NCBI RefSeq assembly: GCF_001990265.1
Contig: NZ_LYVN01000020.1
Coordinates: 1-43,162 of the forward strand
DNA from: Sphingopyxis sp. KK2
GTDB lineage: Bacteria; Pseudomonadota; Alphaproteobacteria; Sphingomonadales; Sphingomonadaceae
Direction: 5' to 3'
DNA length: 43,162 nt
Shown: positions 15,891 to 24,141 of the stretch, in pieces
Position numbering within the stretch: the first letter of the stretch is position 1
Layout of the letters: each line of letters begins with the position of its first letter
Translations under genes and position numbers: made by a program
The notes under the pieces: model-generated
Seen by the model: only the letters and a program-made list of their open reading frames with translations
The model's database searches: none
What the model was told of the DNA's origin: nothing

Positions 15891-16783
15891 GACGCTTCTC
15901 CACCCGCCGGCTCGGCGCGCTGCCGTCCGACATGCTCCGAGAGCATCGCCGACTGGTCGGGACGCAGCGCGTCGATCGCCGCCAGCGGGTCGGTCGGATA
16001 GCCGCGGAAGAGGACCGACGGGCATTGGCCCTCGAAATTTCCGAGGTTGGGCCGGTGTTGCGCATAACCCGCGAGGGCTGAGAGCTCAGCCGGAAAGGTC
16101 CGCGCGATCTCGGGCGGATAGGCAAGCCACTGGTTTTCGTAGGGTTTGAGCCAACCGAGACAGTAGCTGATAATGATCCCCCGCCGGACGCCGGTGCTCC
16201 GGTTGCTTCCGGCGCCATGCAATGTCGATCCAAGGAAGACGATCGCGTCGCCCGGGTTCGCCTCCGCGACGATCGGATCGCATTTAACCTCGCGCGAAAG
16301 GGCCTCGGCGCCGTGACTTCCCGGCCAGATCAGCGTCGCGCCATTCTCGCGGGTAAAGGGCGTGAGCGGCCACATGACATTGACGAGATATTCGACCCGC
16401 CCGATCTCCCCTGCCCACATATCCTGGTCGCGGTGCGGGAACTGCGCGAGCGCGCCTGGATGGATCTCGATCGCCTGCGCGAGATTGAGCTGGATCCGAT
16501 CGCACCAGGAGCCGAGCGCAGCCTCGGTGATCGCGAGGATGGCCGGGTTGAGAACAAGGTCCGCCATATGCGGCGAGTGGATGAGCAGGCGGCCGAACCG
16601 CTTGGTGCGCTCACCGTAGAAACCGCCCTCGCAGAAGGGCGTCGCGTCATAGCGGTCGGCCAGGTCGGCCTCGATCTCGGCGATCTTCGATGCGTCGGCT
16701 GCGCCGCGCAGGATCGTATATCCATCCGCGAAGAGGTCGACGACTTCGTCGAAGCCGGTGGCGACGATGGGGGTGATGCTCAT
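15887..16783 (-). CDS. phytanoyl-CoA dioxygenase-family Fe(II)/2-oxoglutarate oxygenase
   Basis: 298 residues in the PhyH fold. The metal ligands are visible as HRDQD (the HxD pair, within ALAQFPHRDQDMW) and the distal His in STLHGAGSNRS. The Arg that binds 2-oxoglutarate is probably in the NRSTGVRRG stretch. Such enzymes hydroxylate small molecules or peptide side chains. The gene starts 13 nt after luxI behind GAGGGGAG and overlaps the GntR gene, so it is part of the same transcript as the quorum-signal synthase. Possible jobs are modification of the lasso peptide or of another small molecule. The sequence alone does not decide. Confidence 0.82.
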   Translation of the reverse strand: MSITPIVATGFDEVVDLFADGYTILRGAADASKIAEIEADLADRYDATPFCEGGFYGERTKRFGRLLIHSPHMADLVLNPAILAITEAALGSWCDRIQLNLAQAIEIHPGALAQFPHRDQDMWAGEIGRVEYLVNVMWPLTPFTRENGATLIWPGSHGAEALSREVKCDPIVAEANPGDAIVFLGSTLHGAGSNRSTGVRRGIIISYCLGWLKPYENQWLAYPPEIARTFPAELSALAGYAQHRPNLGNFEGQCPSVLFRGYPTDPLAAIDALRPDQSAMLSEHVGRQRAEPAGGEAS

Positions 16784-16796
16784 GACATTTCTCCCC

Positions 16797-17414
16797 TCAA
16801 GCTGCGCGCGCGGTCGGAAGCGCTAGCCCCGTATCCGCCACAATGCCTGCCCCCTCGAGCTTAGAGACGCTGCTCCCGTCGATCCTGATCAGGAGCGACG
16901 TAAGACTTCGCCCATCATGGGTGCGCGGCGATCCCAGCGCCTCGCAGTCCCATCCGAACCTTCGGATCTGATCGAACCAGGCCACCTCGGCAACGCCCGT
17001 GTAGCGGCCGATCTTGTTCGCGAGGGCATAATCGACGAGCCCGACCAGAAGCATGTCTCGAGCGCTGCGGCGCAGTTGCGCTCCAACCCCGCGGGAGAGG
17101 CAGAAGCGGGTGATCTCGAGGACGTCGGTCCCGCTAGGGACAACTCCGTCGACAAGATCCGGATAGAGACTGTCGAGCAGCGCCGGGCGTGTCGTCTTCA
17201 GCAACCGCGCCGATGCCAGATGATTGCCCTCGACGTCGGTGACGATGAGATAGGCGGCATGGCCGTCATCGAATTGATCGACTTCGAACTTGCCGGCGAG
17301 CACCGGCAGGTTCCATTTCAGAAGATCGACGAACACATGTTTGCGGGCCTCGAACATCGACCTGAGCACCTTGTGCTCGCGGGTCCGGTCATTGGTATCA
17401 ACAATATGAAGCAT
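16797..17414 (-). CDS. acyl-homoserine-lactone synthase (LuxI family)
   Basis: 205 residues with the invariant LuxI residues at their usual places: Arg24, Phe28 and Trp34 (EARKHVFVDLLKWNLPV), the acidic run FEVDQFDD (44-50), SARLL (Arg70) and LEITRF (Glu100, Arg103). It makes an N-acyl-homoserine lactone from S-adenosylmethionine and an acyl donor. The chain length cannot be read from sequence. The start at 17414 has AAGGGGACAG upstream; a longer frame overlaps luxR and is rejected. It lies 79 nt downstream of luxR on the same strand and begins the luxI-phyH-gntR string that leads into the lasso genes. Confidence 0.92.
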   Translation of the reverse strand: MLHIVDTNDRTREHKVLRSMFEARKHVFVDLLKWNLPVLAGKFEVDQFDDGHAAYLIVTDVEGNHLASARLLKTTRPALLDSLYPDLVDGVVPSGTDVLEITRFCLSRGVGAQLRRSARDMLLVGLVDYALANKIGRYTGVAEVAWFDQIRRFGWDCEALGSPRTHDGRSLTSLLIRIDGSSVSKLEGAGIVADTGLALPTARAA

Positions 17415-17493
17415 TTGAACTGTCCCCTTGAGTGAAAGAGACAATCCAATTGAACGGCAAATCGTCCCGGCGCCATAACACAACGGGGGGGTA

Positions 17494-18237
17494 TCAGCGG
17501 CCCGCGAGGTCTCCGAAGCTGATGTCGCCACCAAAGAGCGCGCGGGTCGTGAGCGTCGTCCGGTCGGTCGCATCATATTTGGCGCGGGCGTTGCGCAGAT
17601 GCTCCTTCACCGTGTCACGGCTGAGGCCCAATATTTGCGATATCGACCAGTCGGACTTGCCGCTCGCCGACCAGATGAGGCATTCGCGCTGCCTGTCCGT
17701 GAGCCGGGGACGACGGGGCATGATCTCCGGATTGGCCAGCAAACGTGCGGCTTCGAAAGCGTGGCTTCCTATCATCTGCGCAAAATAGAGTGCCTCGGGA
17801 GGTGCCGGTTCGCCAATGCCCCAGGCAAAGGACACCGACCCATGTGCCTCGCCCGGCAGATGGGTGGGAACGGTCAACCCATCCCCGATCCCGTGGCTTC
17901 GCGCTTGAGCCAATATATCGGCGTCCTGCGGCCGTTCGGGGGTGAACGCCGACCTGTCGTGCCACAAAAAGCCCGAAAGGCGCCGCTGGCTCGCCCGATG
18001 GACAGGATCGGATAACCCCAGTCTCCGCTCGTCGAACCACAGCGCCCATTCCTCGGGGTAGTTGTGGATGCGGATGCCGCGCTTAGGCGCTGCGAGAAAA
18101 TCGACATGATGGCTGAGAGCGAAGAAGCTGCAGCCGATTGTACGGCAAACTTCGCGTAACGCATCGTCGATATCGGCGATTGTTGCGACCTTGGTCAGCT
18201 GCACGGCGATCCTTTGCGCCGCGTCGAGCGTTGGCAT
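17494..18237 (-). CDS. LuxR-family quorum-sensing regulator
   Basis: 247 residues. The N-terminal autoinducer-binding domain shows NYPEEWALWF (Tyr60, Trp64), LSDPVH (Asp77-Pro78, the canonical pair) and a later Gly-rich GIGDGLTVP. The C-terminal LuxR helix-turn-helix is complete: LTDRQRECLIWSASGKSDWSISQILGLSRDTVKEHLRNARAKY (about 183-225). It should bind the signal made by the adjacent LuxI and activate or relieve target promoters. The ATG at 18237 follows GCGGGGACG and is preferred to a TTG 11 codons upstream. Being immediately upstream of luxI and in line with the lasso genes makes this cluster its likely target. Confidence 0.9.
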   Translation of the reverse strand: MPTLDAAQRIAVQLTKVATIADIDDALREVCRTIGCSFFALSHHVDFLAAPKRGIRIHNYPEEWALWFDERRLGLSDPVHRASQRRLSGFLWHDRSAFTPERPQDADILAQARSHGIGDGLTVPTHLPGEAHGSVSFAWGIGEPAPPEALYFAQMIGSHAFEAARLLANPEIMPRRPRLTDRQRECLIWSASGKSDWSISQILGLSRDTVKEHLRNARAKYDATDRTTLTTRALFGGDISFGDLAGR

Positions 18238-18443
18238 GTTCGTCCCCGCGAAATCGGACCGCGCCCTCAAGTCGCCGCGCCCTTATTCGCCTTTCAAACA
18301 GTTCGGAAGGGCGCTGCTCTCTCAAAGAAGCTGCCCGCCGAATATGAAAGATCGAACCGCCCCCACGCGATCTGTTACTGAAGTCCAGCATCCTATCAGA
18401 AGTCGTTGGAAATATTTCAATAATATTCTGAATATTTAACGGT
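18238..18443. promoter_or_regulatory. divergent promoter region between luxR and the DUF6499 gene
   Basis: 206 bp, AT-rich on its right side (AATATTTCAATAATATTC and similar). It must hold promoters for luxR (leftward) and the DUF6499/DUF2285 gene (rightward). I could not find a confident lux box or -35/-10 pair. Confidence 0.35.
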
Positions 18444-19211
18444 GTGGAAAGGACGATCCATCTCGACGCACCGCCGGTGGTTCCCGACTGGCACAGCGCC
18501 GCGAACTACGCGGCGTTGCTCGACTGCGATCGTCGCTCCTTCGCCTGGGAGTGGCTGCGCCGGAGCGCGGCATATCGTTCTGCTTTCGTAAATCGCGGCG
18601 TCGAACCTTCACAATTCGGCCTCGTCGCATTCGTCGACCCCGTACTGGCGGCATCGGAGGCCAAACCGATCTGGTCGCCCCTCACCGACCCTTATGTTCT
18701 CGATAGCCGCATTGCAGGTTTTCGCCCTCCCCCGGGAGATCAGTTCGACATAAGGACTCTTGCACCCTTTGTGTCCGTCGAAATCGCCGATGAGGCTGTC
18801 GAGCACTGGCTTCTGACGAACGGGAAGTGGTCGATCAGGATAGACCTTCATGACGGCACATTACTCGGCGGCCCTTTGCTCCTAGACCATCGCCTTCAAG
18901 GTCTGTCGTCGATCGAACCCAAATTAGCCGCGCTCAAGCGACTTGTGGCATTAACCCGAAACGGAGACATACCGGTTGGCCTTGCGCCACGGGAAGTTCG
19001 TGCAGCCCGATGGATTCTCGAGCTGCGAACGGGCGACGCACTCGCTGTCGGAGCTTCGCAGCAGGACATGGCTCGCACCTTCTTCGGCAACTCGGTGACG
19101 CCAAACCGCTGGCGTCTCGACAGCAGTTCGTATCGGCTTCGCGTGCAAAGGCTGGTCAAGGCCGCGCGCCGTCACCTTGGTGCTCCACTCGCTGGTCCAT
19201 GGTTTAACTGA
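18444..19211 (+). CDS. DUF6499/DUF2285 DNA-associated protein of integrative elements
   Basis: 255 residues. The N-terminus (PDWHSAANYAALLDCDRRSFAWEWLRRSAAYR, about 13-45) matches DUF6499. The C-terminal third (ALKRLVALTRNGDIP…LRTGDALAVGASQQDMARTFFGNSV…SSYRLRVQRLVKAARRHLGAPLAGPW) matches DUF2285, a helix-turn-helix-like module. Proteins of this kind are habitually found next to AlpA and integrase or relaxase genes on alphaproteobacterial integrative elements and may regulate transfer or excision. No ATG is available; the GTG at 18444 gives the expected N-terminus, with no evident ribosome site. Confidence 0.75.
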   Translation: MERTIHLDAPPVVPDWHSAANYAALLDCDRRSFAWEWLRRSAAYRSAFVNRGVEPSQFGLVAFVDPVLAASEAKPIWSPLTDPYVLDSRIAGFRPPPGDQFDIRTLAPFVSVEIADEAVEHWLLTNGKWSIRIDLHDGTLLGGPLLLDHRLQGLSSIEPKLAALKRLVALTRNGDIPVGLAPREVRAARWILELRTGDALAVGASQQDMARTFFGNSVTPNRWRLDSSSYRLRVQRLVKAARRHLGAPLAGPWFN

Positions 19212-19315
19212 CAAGTCGCAAATTTTGCGGCGGGTTGCCTTCAGATGCGCGCGGCGGACGCTAACGCCGAAAGCAGGGAAATCTAGGTTCAGCCGTCCCT
19301 CCAACGGCAGAGCAA

Positions 19316-19558
19316 ATGTCGGAATCGTCGCTCCCACCGAAACCAGCATTCGAGGTTCCAGAGCGGCTCGTTCGGCTCGATGAAGTCAAGCGGCGCGTCG
19401 GACTTGGCAAGTCGATGATCTACGAGATGATCAGGGCCGGCAGCTTCCCACCTCCCTACAAGATCACTCCGGCGACTGCACGCTGGAGCGACCGGGAGAT
19501 CACCGCCTGGATCGACGAGGTCAAAGACGGCTTCGAGGGAAAGAAGCGGAAGGTCTGA
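19316..19558 (+). CDS. AlpA-type excisionase/regulator
   Basis: 80 residues with the MerR-like winged helix of AlpA proteins: ERLVRLDEVKRRVGLGKSMIYEMIRAGSFPPPYKITPATARWSDREITAWIDE. AlpA of prophage CP4-57 activates the integrase gene and promotes excision; the same role is likely here. It converges on the integrase gene 18 bp away. The stop codon sits in the loop of the terminator hairpin. The 104 bp upstream of it hold nothing recognisable. Confidence 0.85.
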   Translation: MSESSLPPKPAFEVPERLVRLDEVKRRVGLGKSMIYEMIRAGSFPPPYKITPATARWSDREITAWIDEVKDGFEGKKRKV

Positions 19559-19569
19559 GACCTTCCGCT
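19545..19569. terminator. hairpin with the alpA stop codon as its loop
   Basis: An 11-bp perfect stem (19545-19555 with 19559-19569) encloses TGA, the alpA stop. On the minus strand it is followed by TTCTTTCCC, so it can act as the integrase terminator. It serves both convergent genes. Confidence 0.65.
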
Positions 19570-19576
19570 CCAGTCG

Positions 19577-20929
19577 TCATACTGCGCGACCTGCAGAATT
19601 GTTGGAAAAACGGAACCCCTTGGGAACAGCTTCCGGCACCCGCCGCCGCGAATCCTCCGCCAAGGGCTTGGCGGGACGCTCAACCAGGACGCGGGGCGCA
19701 GGCAGCTTCTCCGTCAGCATGTCGGCCCAGATACAAGCAAGCTCGCGCCGCCGCGGCATGTAGGCAGCGCGGTTATATGCGCCCTCGCTTTCGCTGACTT
19801 GCTTGGGAATATGTGCCAGCATGAGATCGATAGCTGAACGGTCGTCCCTGTCACCCTCGCGCTTCGCCCACTCGTTCATGATCGTCGAGAAGGCAGCACG
19901 AAAACCGTGCGGGACATGATGCCCATGGTAGCCCGCGCGGTTCAGCAGGTAACCGATCGCATTTTCGCTCATCGGCCGGTGCGCGAACCGATTGCCCGGA
20001 AAGAGAAGTTCACCGTCGCCTGTCAGGGGCCAGAGAGCGCACAAGACTTCGACGGACTGCGGCGCCAGCGGCACCAGATGATCGCCTCCGTCTTCTTCCT
20101 TGCGCTCGATACCGCCCTTCATCCGCGCTGCCGGGATTCGCCAGAGCGGATATTTGCCGTCGAGGTCCTCGAATTCTTCCCAGCGGGCGCCGCGGAGTTC
20201 ACCGGGTCTGACAGCGGTCAGTGCCAGTAAGCGCAGCGCAAGCCGCGTCACAGGCCGGGCATAATCTTCTTCCGCATCGTTGATCATTTTCTGGAGCGGC
20301 CCGAGCTCAACGATCGCCGGCTGACGGCCCTTCCTCACAGGCTTCAGCGCGGCGCCGAGTTTTTCAGCAGGATCACACTCGGCCTTACCGACCGCCATGG
20401 CATAGCCGAATATTGCGGAAATCCGCTGACGGACACGCTTTGCCGACTCGCCTGCCCCGCGATCTTCCATTGCCTTCAGGAGGTCGAATATCGCCGGCGG
20501 CGTCAGGCTCGCGATCGGAAGAGAGCCGATGGACGGAAAGACATCATGCTCAAGACTTCGCAGGATGTCGGCGGCGTGACGAACCGCCCATTGTGTTTTG
20601 AACGTCGCATGCCAGTCCCGCGCCACCAGCTCGAAAGTCGTACGGCCAGCTTCGAGGTTCGCTGCCACTTTCAGTCTCTTGACGACAGCCGGGTCGTGCC
20701 CTTCGTCCAGCTGGCGACGGGCTTCGTCGCGCTTCGACCGCGCATCGAGCAAGCCGACCCCCGGATAAATGCCGAAAGACATAGTCTTTTGCTTTTCGCC
20801 ATATCGATAGCCCCATTTCCAGAGCTTCGATCCGGTGGGGGTGACCAGCAGGTAGAGCCGGTGACTGTCGGTGAGTTTATAGGGTTTTGCGCGTGCCTTT
20901 GCAGCGCGAATCTTTGCATCGTTCAGCAT
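19577..20929 (-). CDS. P4-type tyrosine integrase
   Basis: 450 residues. The N-terminal arm-binding domain (DUF4102-like: MLNDAKIRAAKARAKPYKLTD…KWGYRYGEKQKTMSFGIYPGVGLLDARSKRDEARRQLDEGHDP, about 1-95) is followed by a core-binding domain. The catalytic domain has Arg in TAVRPGELRGARWEE, the HGFRAAF box and the nucleophile Tyr in the C-terminal VSESEGAYNRAAY. The enzyme integrates and excises the element at the adjacent tRNA-Ser gene. The start at 20929 has GGAG six bases upstream. The C-terminal extension past the catalytic Tyr is normal for this family. The gene reads away from the tRNA, the usual layout for P4-type elements. Confidence 0.9.
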   Translation of the reverse strand: MLNDAKIRAAKARAKPYKLTDSHRLYLLVTPTGSKLWKWGYRYGEKQKTMSFGIYPGVGLLDARSKRDEARRQLDEGHDPAVVKRLKVAANLEAGRTTFELVARDWHATFKTQWAVRHAADILRSLEHDVFPSIGSLPIASLTPPAIFDLLKAMEDRGAGESAKRVRQRISAIFGYAMAVGKAECDPAEKLGAALKPVRKGRQPAIVELGPLQKMINDAEEDYARPVTRLALRLLALTAVRPGELRGARWEEFEDLDGKYPLWRIPAARMKGGIERKEEDGGDHLVPLAPQSVEVLCALWPLTGDGELLFPGNRFAHRPMSENAIGYLLNRAGYHGHHVPHGFRAAFSTIMNEWAKREGDRDDRSAIDLMLAHIPKQVSESEGAYNRAAYMPRRRELACIWADMLTEKLPAPRVLVERPAKPLAEDSRRRVPEAVPKGFRFSNNSAGRAV

Positions 20930-21094
20930 GCTCATCTCCGAGACCACGTTTTCAAAAACCGGGACCACGCGGCCGAACCTCCCGAGTGGCGGAGGCGTGT
21001 GGACGGCTGCGAACGACCCGGGCCACGAAGCGTCGGATTTCCTAGGAAAACAGCAAGATCGGTGGACTGTTGTGGACCCCCATGGAGGGGTAGG

Positions 21095-21115
21095 TGGCGG
21101 AGACGGAGGGATTCG
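21095..21115. other. probable attachment site (tRNA-Ser 3' end)
   Basis: P4-type integrases normally use the 3' end of a tRNA gene, and this one starts 165 bp from the 3' end of tRNA-Ser. The att core should therefore lie within the acceptor/T-arm end of the tRNA. Its exact limits cannot be set, because the second copy was not found in the window. Confidence 0.5.
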
Positions 21116-21187
21116 AACCCTCGGTACCGGATTTACCAGTACGACGGTTTAGCAAACCGTTGGTTTCAGCCACTCACCCACGTCTCC
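21095..21187 (-). tRNA. tRNA-Ser (GCU)
   Basis: The acceptor stem GGAGACG (21181-21187) pairs with CGTCTCC (21099-21105). The anticodon stem ACGGT/ACCGT holds the loop TTGCTAA with anticodon GCT. A long variable arm (GTACTGGTAAATCCGGTAC) and the T loop GGTTCGAATCC complete a class II serine tRNA. The 3' CCA is encoded (21095-21097). The element to the left lies at its 3' end, leaving an intact tRNA. Confidence 0.95.
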
Positions 21188-21439
21188 GCATGGTCTGTCG
21201 CGCTAACGACAGGCTGGCTCAGGCGGGCGCTATAGCCAGCCGTCTCGCGCGCCGCAACGGCAAACATTGCTCTTTTTTTGCCGTCGGATTTTCGGCCCGT
21301 CGCCGAAATCGATTCGGTCTGGCGCAAAATCGACTCAGGTCATCGCCGGTTCATTGCCCGCCCGCCAATAGGAGAGTCATGGTAAACACAGCCTCGCGGC
21401 GCGATAGCGCGTCGCCGGCCCGGAATTTGGGGGAATATC

Positions 21440-22204
21440 ATGCGAACGTCGCTTTCCAGCCTTGCCGTGATGGCCATCGCGTCGATTGGCCTTGCGCTGT
21501 CGCCGCTGCCCGCGGCGGCACAGATGACCGAGATCGATCCCAACAGCGCGATCGATGCCGACCTCGACAATCCGACCCCGCCGCCGCCCGCGACCGACAC
21601 GGTGAGCGGCGACACAAGCTATGACAGCGACCTCGCGACGGGCGACCAGGTGACCTCGACCGACCCCACGACGACGACCGTGACGAATCCAGAAGCCGCC
21701 GCGACCAACGCCGCGCCGGGAACGACGTACAAGAAGGACGATCTGATCGGCGCCGCCGAGGGCGTGTTCGGCAAGGGCGCGCAGGGGCTCGCCAGCCTGA
21801 TCGAGGATATCCTGAAGAAACAGGGCGAACCCAATGCCTATATCGTCGGCCGCGAAGCCGGCGGGGCGCTGGTCCTCGGCGTGCGCTATGGCTCGGGCAC
21901 GCTGTTCCACAAGATCGAGGGCGAGATGCCCGCCTACTGGACCGGTCCGTCGATCGGGTTCGACGCGGGTGCCAACGCCGGCAACACCTTCGTCCTCGTC
22001 TATAATCTCTTCGACACGCAGGACCTCTACAAGCGTTATCCGGCCGGCGAAGGCGCCGCCTATCTGATCGGCGGCTTCAACGCCTCCTACCTGCGCCGCG
22101 GCGACGTCGTGCTGATCCCGATCCGCGTCGGCGTCGGCGCCCGGCTCGGTGCCAATGTCGGCTATATGAAGTTCCGCAAGAAACAGAACTGGGTGCCCTT
22201 CTAA
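21440..22204 (+). CDS. eipA: DUF1134 / EipA-type periplasmic envelope protein
   Basis: 254 residues. A clear signal peptide (…AVMAIASIGLALSPLPAAAQ) is followed by a Thr/Pro/Asp-rich linker (about 29-95). The DUF1134 domain (EPNAYIVGREAGGALVLGVRYGSGTLFHKIEGEMPAYWTGPSIGFDAGANAGNTFVLVYNLFDTQDLYKRYPAGEGAAY) fills the C-terminal half. EipA of Brucella, the studied member, is a periplasmic protein that maintains envelope integrity and resistance to envelope stress. This is the first gene on the chromosomal side of the tRNA and has its own terminator. The name is by family; activity here is not tested. Confidence 0.82.
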   Translation: MRTSLSSLAVMAIASIGLALSPLPAAAQMTEIDPNSAIDADLDNPTPPPPATDTVSGDTSYDSDLATGDQVTSTDPTTTTVTNPEAAATNAAPGTTYKKDDLIGAAEGVFGKGAQGLASLIEDILKKQGEPNAYIVGREAGGALVLGVRYGSGTLFHKIEGEMPAYWTGPSIGFDAGANAGNTFVLVYNLFDTQDLYKRYPAGEGAAYLIGGFNASYLRRGDVVLIPIRVGVGARLGANVGYMKFRKKQNWVPF

Positions 22205-22229
22205 GACCCGGCCGCTTATCCGGGGCGAC

Positions 22230-22259
22230 GGCCCGCGCCCGAGGCGCGGGCCTTTTTTA
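22230..22259 (+). terminator. intrinsic terminator of eipA
   Basis: A 9-bp perfect stem (GGCCCGCGC with GCGCGGGCC) is followed by TTTTTTAT. It lies 26 nt after the eipA stop. Confidence 0.9.
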
Positions 22260-22329
22260 TGCCCACGGCGGCCGGCGACGCCGCGGACCCCGTTACCCGA
22301 CATTAACTTTATCGGCGCACAATCGCCGC

Positions 22330-23541
22330 ATGAGACGATCGGATTCCCCCGCCCCGATCAAGCCCCCTCTGCGCTTGCGTATCTTCCCAAGCCCGGCGGC
22401 GCTGCCCTTGCCCGTGTACCGCGACTTCGTGGACATGCTTTACAGCATGGCCGTCCCCATCTTCGGGCTCGGGGCGGTCTTCGTCGGCATCTGCGTGCTG
22501 GTCGGCCTCGAACTCGGCAACGGCTTCCTGCTCGTGCTTGCCGGCCTAGGCGCCCTGACCACGTTTCTGCGCCTCGCGACCCTGCGCGCTTATGGTCGTT
22601 CGGGTCCCGTGGACGACTTCGACACGCTGCGGCGCTGGGAGCGCCGCTATGCGATCGGCAACTATGCCTCCGCGATCCTCCTCGCGCTGCTCAACGTCGT
22701 TGCGATCTCTTCCCATTATCCGCTGCTCCACCTCATCACGGTCAGCCTGGTGTTCAGCTTCGGCGCCGGCATCGTGTCACGCACCTCGGTACGCCCGGCC
22801 ATCTGTGTGACCAGCCTGCTGCTTGCCACCGTGCCGACGATCATAGCGCTCGCGTTGCACGCCCTCACCTCGCACGCGACCCTGCTGCATTCCGAGCTGT
22901 TCCTGATCGAGGCCTTCATCGTCGCGATGATCACCGGGCTCAGCCTCCAGACGGTCGGACATCTGTACCGGTCGGCGGTCGAGCATCACACCGCGCGGCA
23001 CGACATGGCGAAACTCGCCCGGACCGACGCGCTCACCGGGCTTTCGAACCGGCTGCTGCTGCGCGAACTCTTCCAGCAACACGCCGCGACCGCGCTGCGC
23101 ACCAAGCATCTCGTCGCGCTGCATTATCTCGACCTCGACGGCTTCAAGGCGATCAACGACCGCTTTGGCCATCCTGCGGGCGACGCCTTGCTCGAGCAGG
23201 TGGCGCGCCGGCTCGAGCGCATCGTGCGCAGCGAGGACGTGGTCGCGCGGCTCGGCGGCGACGAATTCGTCGTCCTGCAAGTCGATCTGAGCGACGAGAG
23301 CGAAGCCGAACTGCTGGCCCGCCGCATCATCCGCGAGATCGGCAAACCCTATCTGGTCGACGAGATCGAGATGTTGATTTCGGTCAGCGTCGGCATTGCG
23401 ACCGCCCCCAAGCTCGGGATCGAACTCGAACGACTGCTCGCCTGCGCCGACGGCGCGTTGTATCGCGCGAAGGCGGGCGGAAAGGCCCGGGCACTCTTCT
23501 GCGCAGAGGCCGACGCCGCCAAGGCCGATATCGCCGCCTGA
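22330..23541 (+). CDS. membrane-bound diguanylate cyclase (GGDEF)
   Basis: 403 residues. The first half holds about six membrane segments (for example VPIFGLGAVFVGICVLVGLELG and LLHLITVSLVFSFGAGIV) without a recognised sensor domain name. The GGDEF domain starts at LARTDALTGLSNRLLL, with the intact active site GGDEF (309-313) and substrate residues in DLDGFKAINDRFGH. The product inhibition site RSED (300-303) stands exactly five residues before it, so the enzyme is probably active and feedback-controlled. It makes cyclic di-GMP from two GTP. It is a single gene, not obviously in an operon. Confidence 0.9.
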   Translation: MRRSDSPAPIKPPLRLRIFPSPAALPLPVYRDFVDMLYSMAVPIFGLGAVFVGICVLVGLELGNGFLLVLAGLGALTTFLRLATLRAYGRSGPVDDFDTLRRWERRYAIGNYASAILLALLNVVAISSHYPLLHLITVSLVFSFGAGIVSRTSVRPAICVTSLLLATVPTIIALALHALTSHATLLHSELFLIEAFIVAMITGLSLQTVGHLYRSAVEHHTARHDMAKLARTDALTGLSNRLLLRELFQQHAATALRTKHLVALHYLDLDGFKAINDRFGHPAGDALLEQVARRLERIVRSEDVVARLGGDEFVVLQVDLSDESEAELLARRIIREIGKPYLVDEIEMLISVSVGIATAPKLGIELERLLACADGALYRAKAGGKARALFCAEADAAKADIAA

Positions 23542-23563
23542 GCCGGCGCGCGACGCGATGCCG

Positions 23564-24118
23564 CTAGTCGCCGTCGAAGGCGATCAAGGTCTCGCAAGCC
23601 AGCCCCGCGCCGATCAGCCGCTGCGAGCCGCCCAAGTCGGGCAGGTCGATGACGAACATCGCCGCCGCGACCTCCGCCCCGGCATTACGCATCAATTCCG
23701 CCGTCGCGAGGATCGTGCCGCCGGTCGCGAGCAGATCGTCGACCAGCACGACCCGGTGGCCGGGCAGTACCGCGCCTTCGTGGAGTTCGAGCCGGTCGAC
23801 GCCATATTCGAGCTCATAATCGACCCCGATGGTGACGCCGGGCAGTTTGCCCGCCTTGCGCACCGGGACGAGGCCGAGGCCCATCGCGGTTGCCATCGCC
23901 GCGCCAAACAGGAAGCCGCGCGCCTCGACCGCGACGATCAGATCGGGGCGATAGTCGGCCGCGCGAACGGACAAACGCCGCACGGCTTCCGAAAAGCCGG
24001 CGGCGTCGCCGATCAGGGTCGTGATGTCACGAAACTGGATGCCCGGCTTGGGAAAGTCGGGGATAGTGCGGACCAGCGACGCGAGGTCGAGGTCCGGCTG
24101 CGGCGGGAGGGCGATCAT
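23564..24118 (-). CDS. apt: adenine phosphoribosyltransferase
   Basis: 184 residues. It converts adenine and PRPP to AMP in purine salvage. The PRPP-binding motif VVLVDDLLATGGT and the APT-specific stretches DFPKPGIQFRDIT and AVEARGFLFGAA are all present. The ATG at 24118 with GGGGAGGG upstream is preferred to a TTG at 24145 that would overlap the cytochrome c1 stop. It follows the bc1 operon closely and may be read from it. Confidence 0.93.
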   Translation of the reverse strand: MIALPPQPDLDLASLVRTIPDFPKPGIQFRDITTLIGDAAGFSEAVRRLSVRAADYRPDLIVAVEARGFLFGAAMATAMGLGLVPVRKAGKLPGVTIGVDYELEYGVDRLELHEGAVLPGHRVVLVDDLLATGGTILATAELMRNAGAEVAAAMFVIDLPDLGGSQRLIGAGLACETLIAFDGD

Positions 24119-24141
24119 CGGGCGCGCCCTCCCCTGTCCGC

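Noticed and set aside
17485..17491. A run of seven G residues near the luxR stop, considered as a phase-variation tract.
   Set aside because: It lies just past the luxR stop region, where slippage would not switch a gene, and a run of seven is not unusual at this GC content.
17415..17493. A lux box upstream of luxI.
   Set aside because: No 18-20 bp palindrome with the usual CTG…CAG ends could be found by eye; a motif search with related loci is needed before claiming one.
21257..21284. An 8-bp hairpin with a T run upstream of the tRNA gene, considered as a terminator.
   Set aside because: The T run is part of the loop and stem rather than after them, and no gene ends here on either strand.
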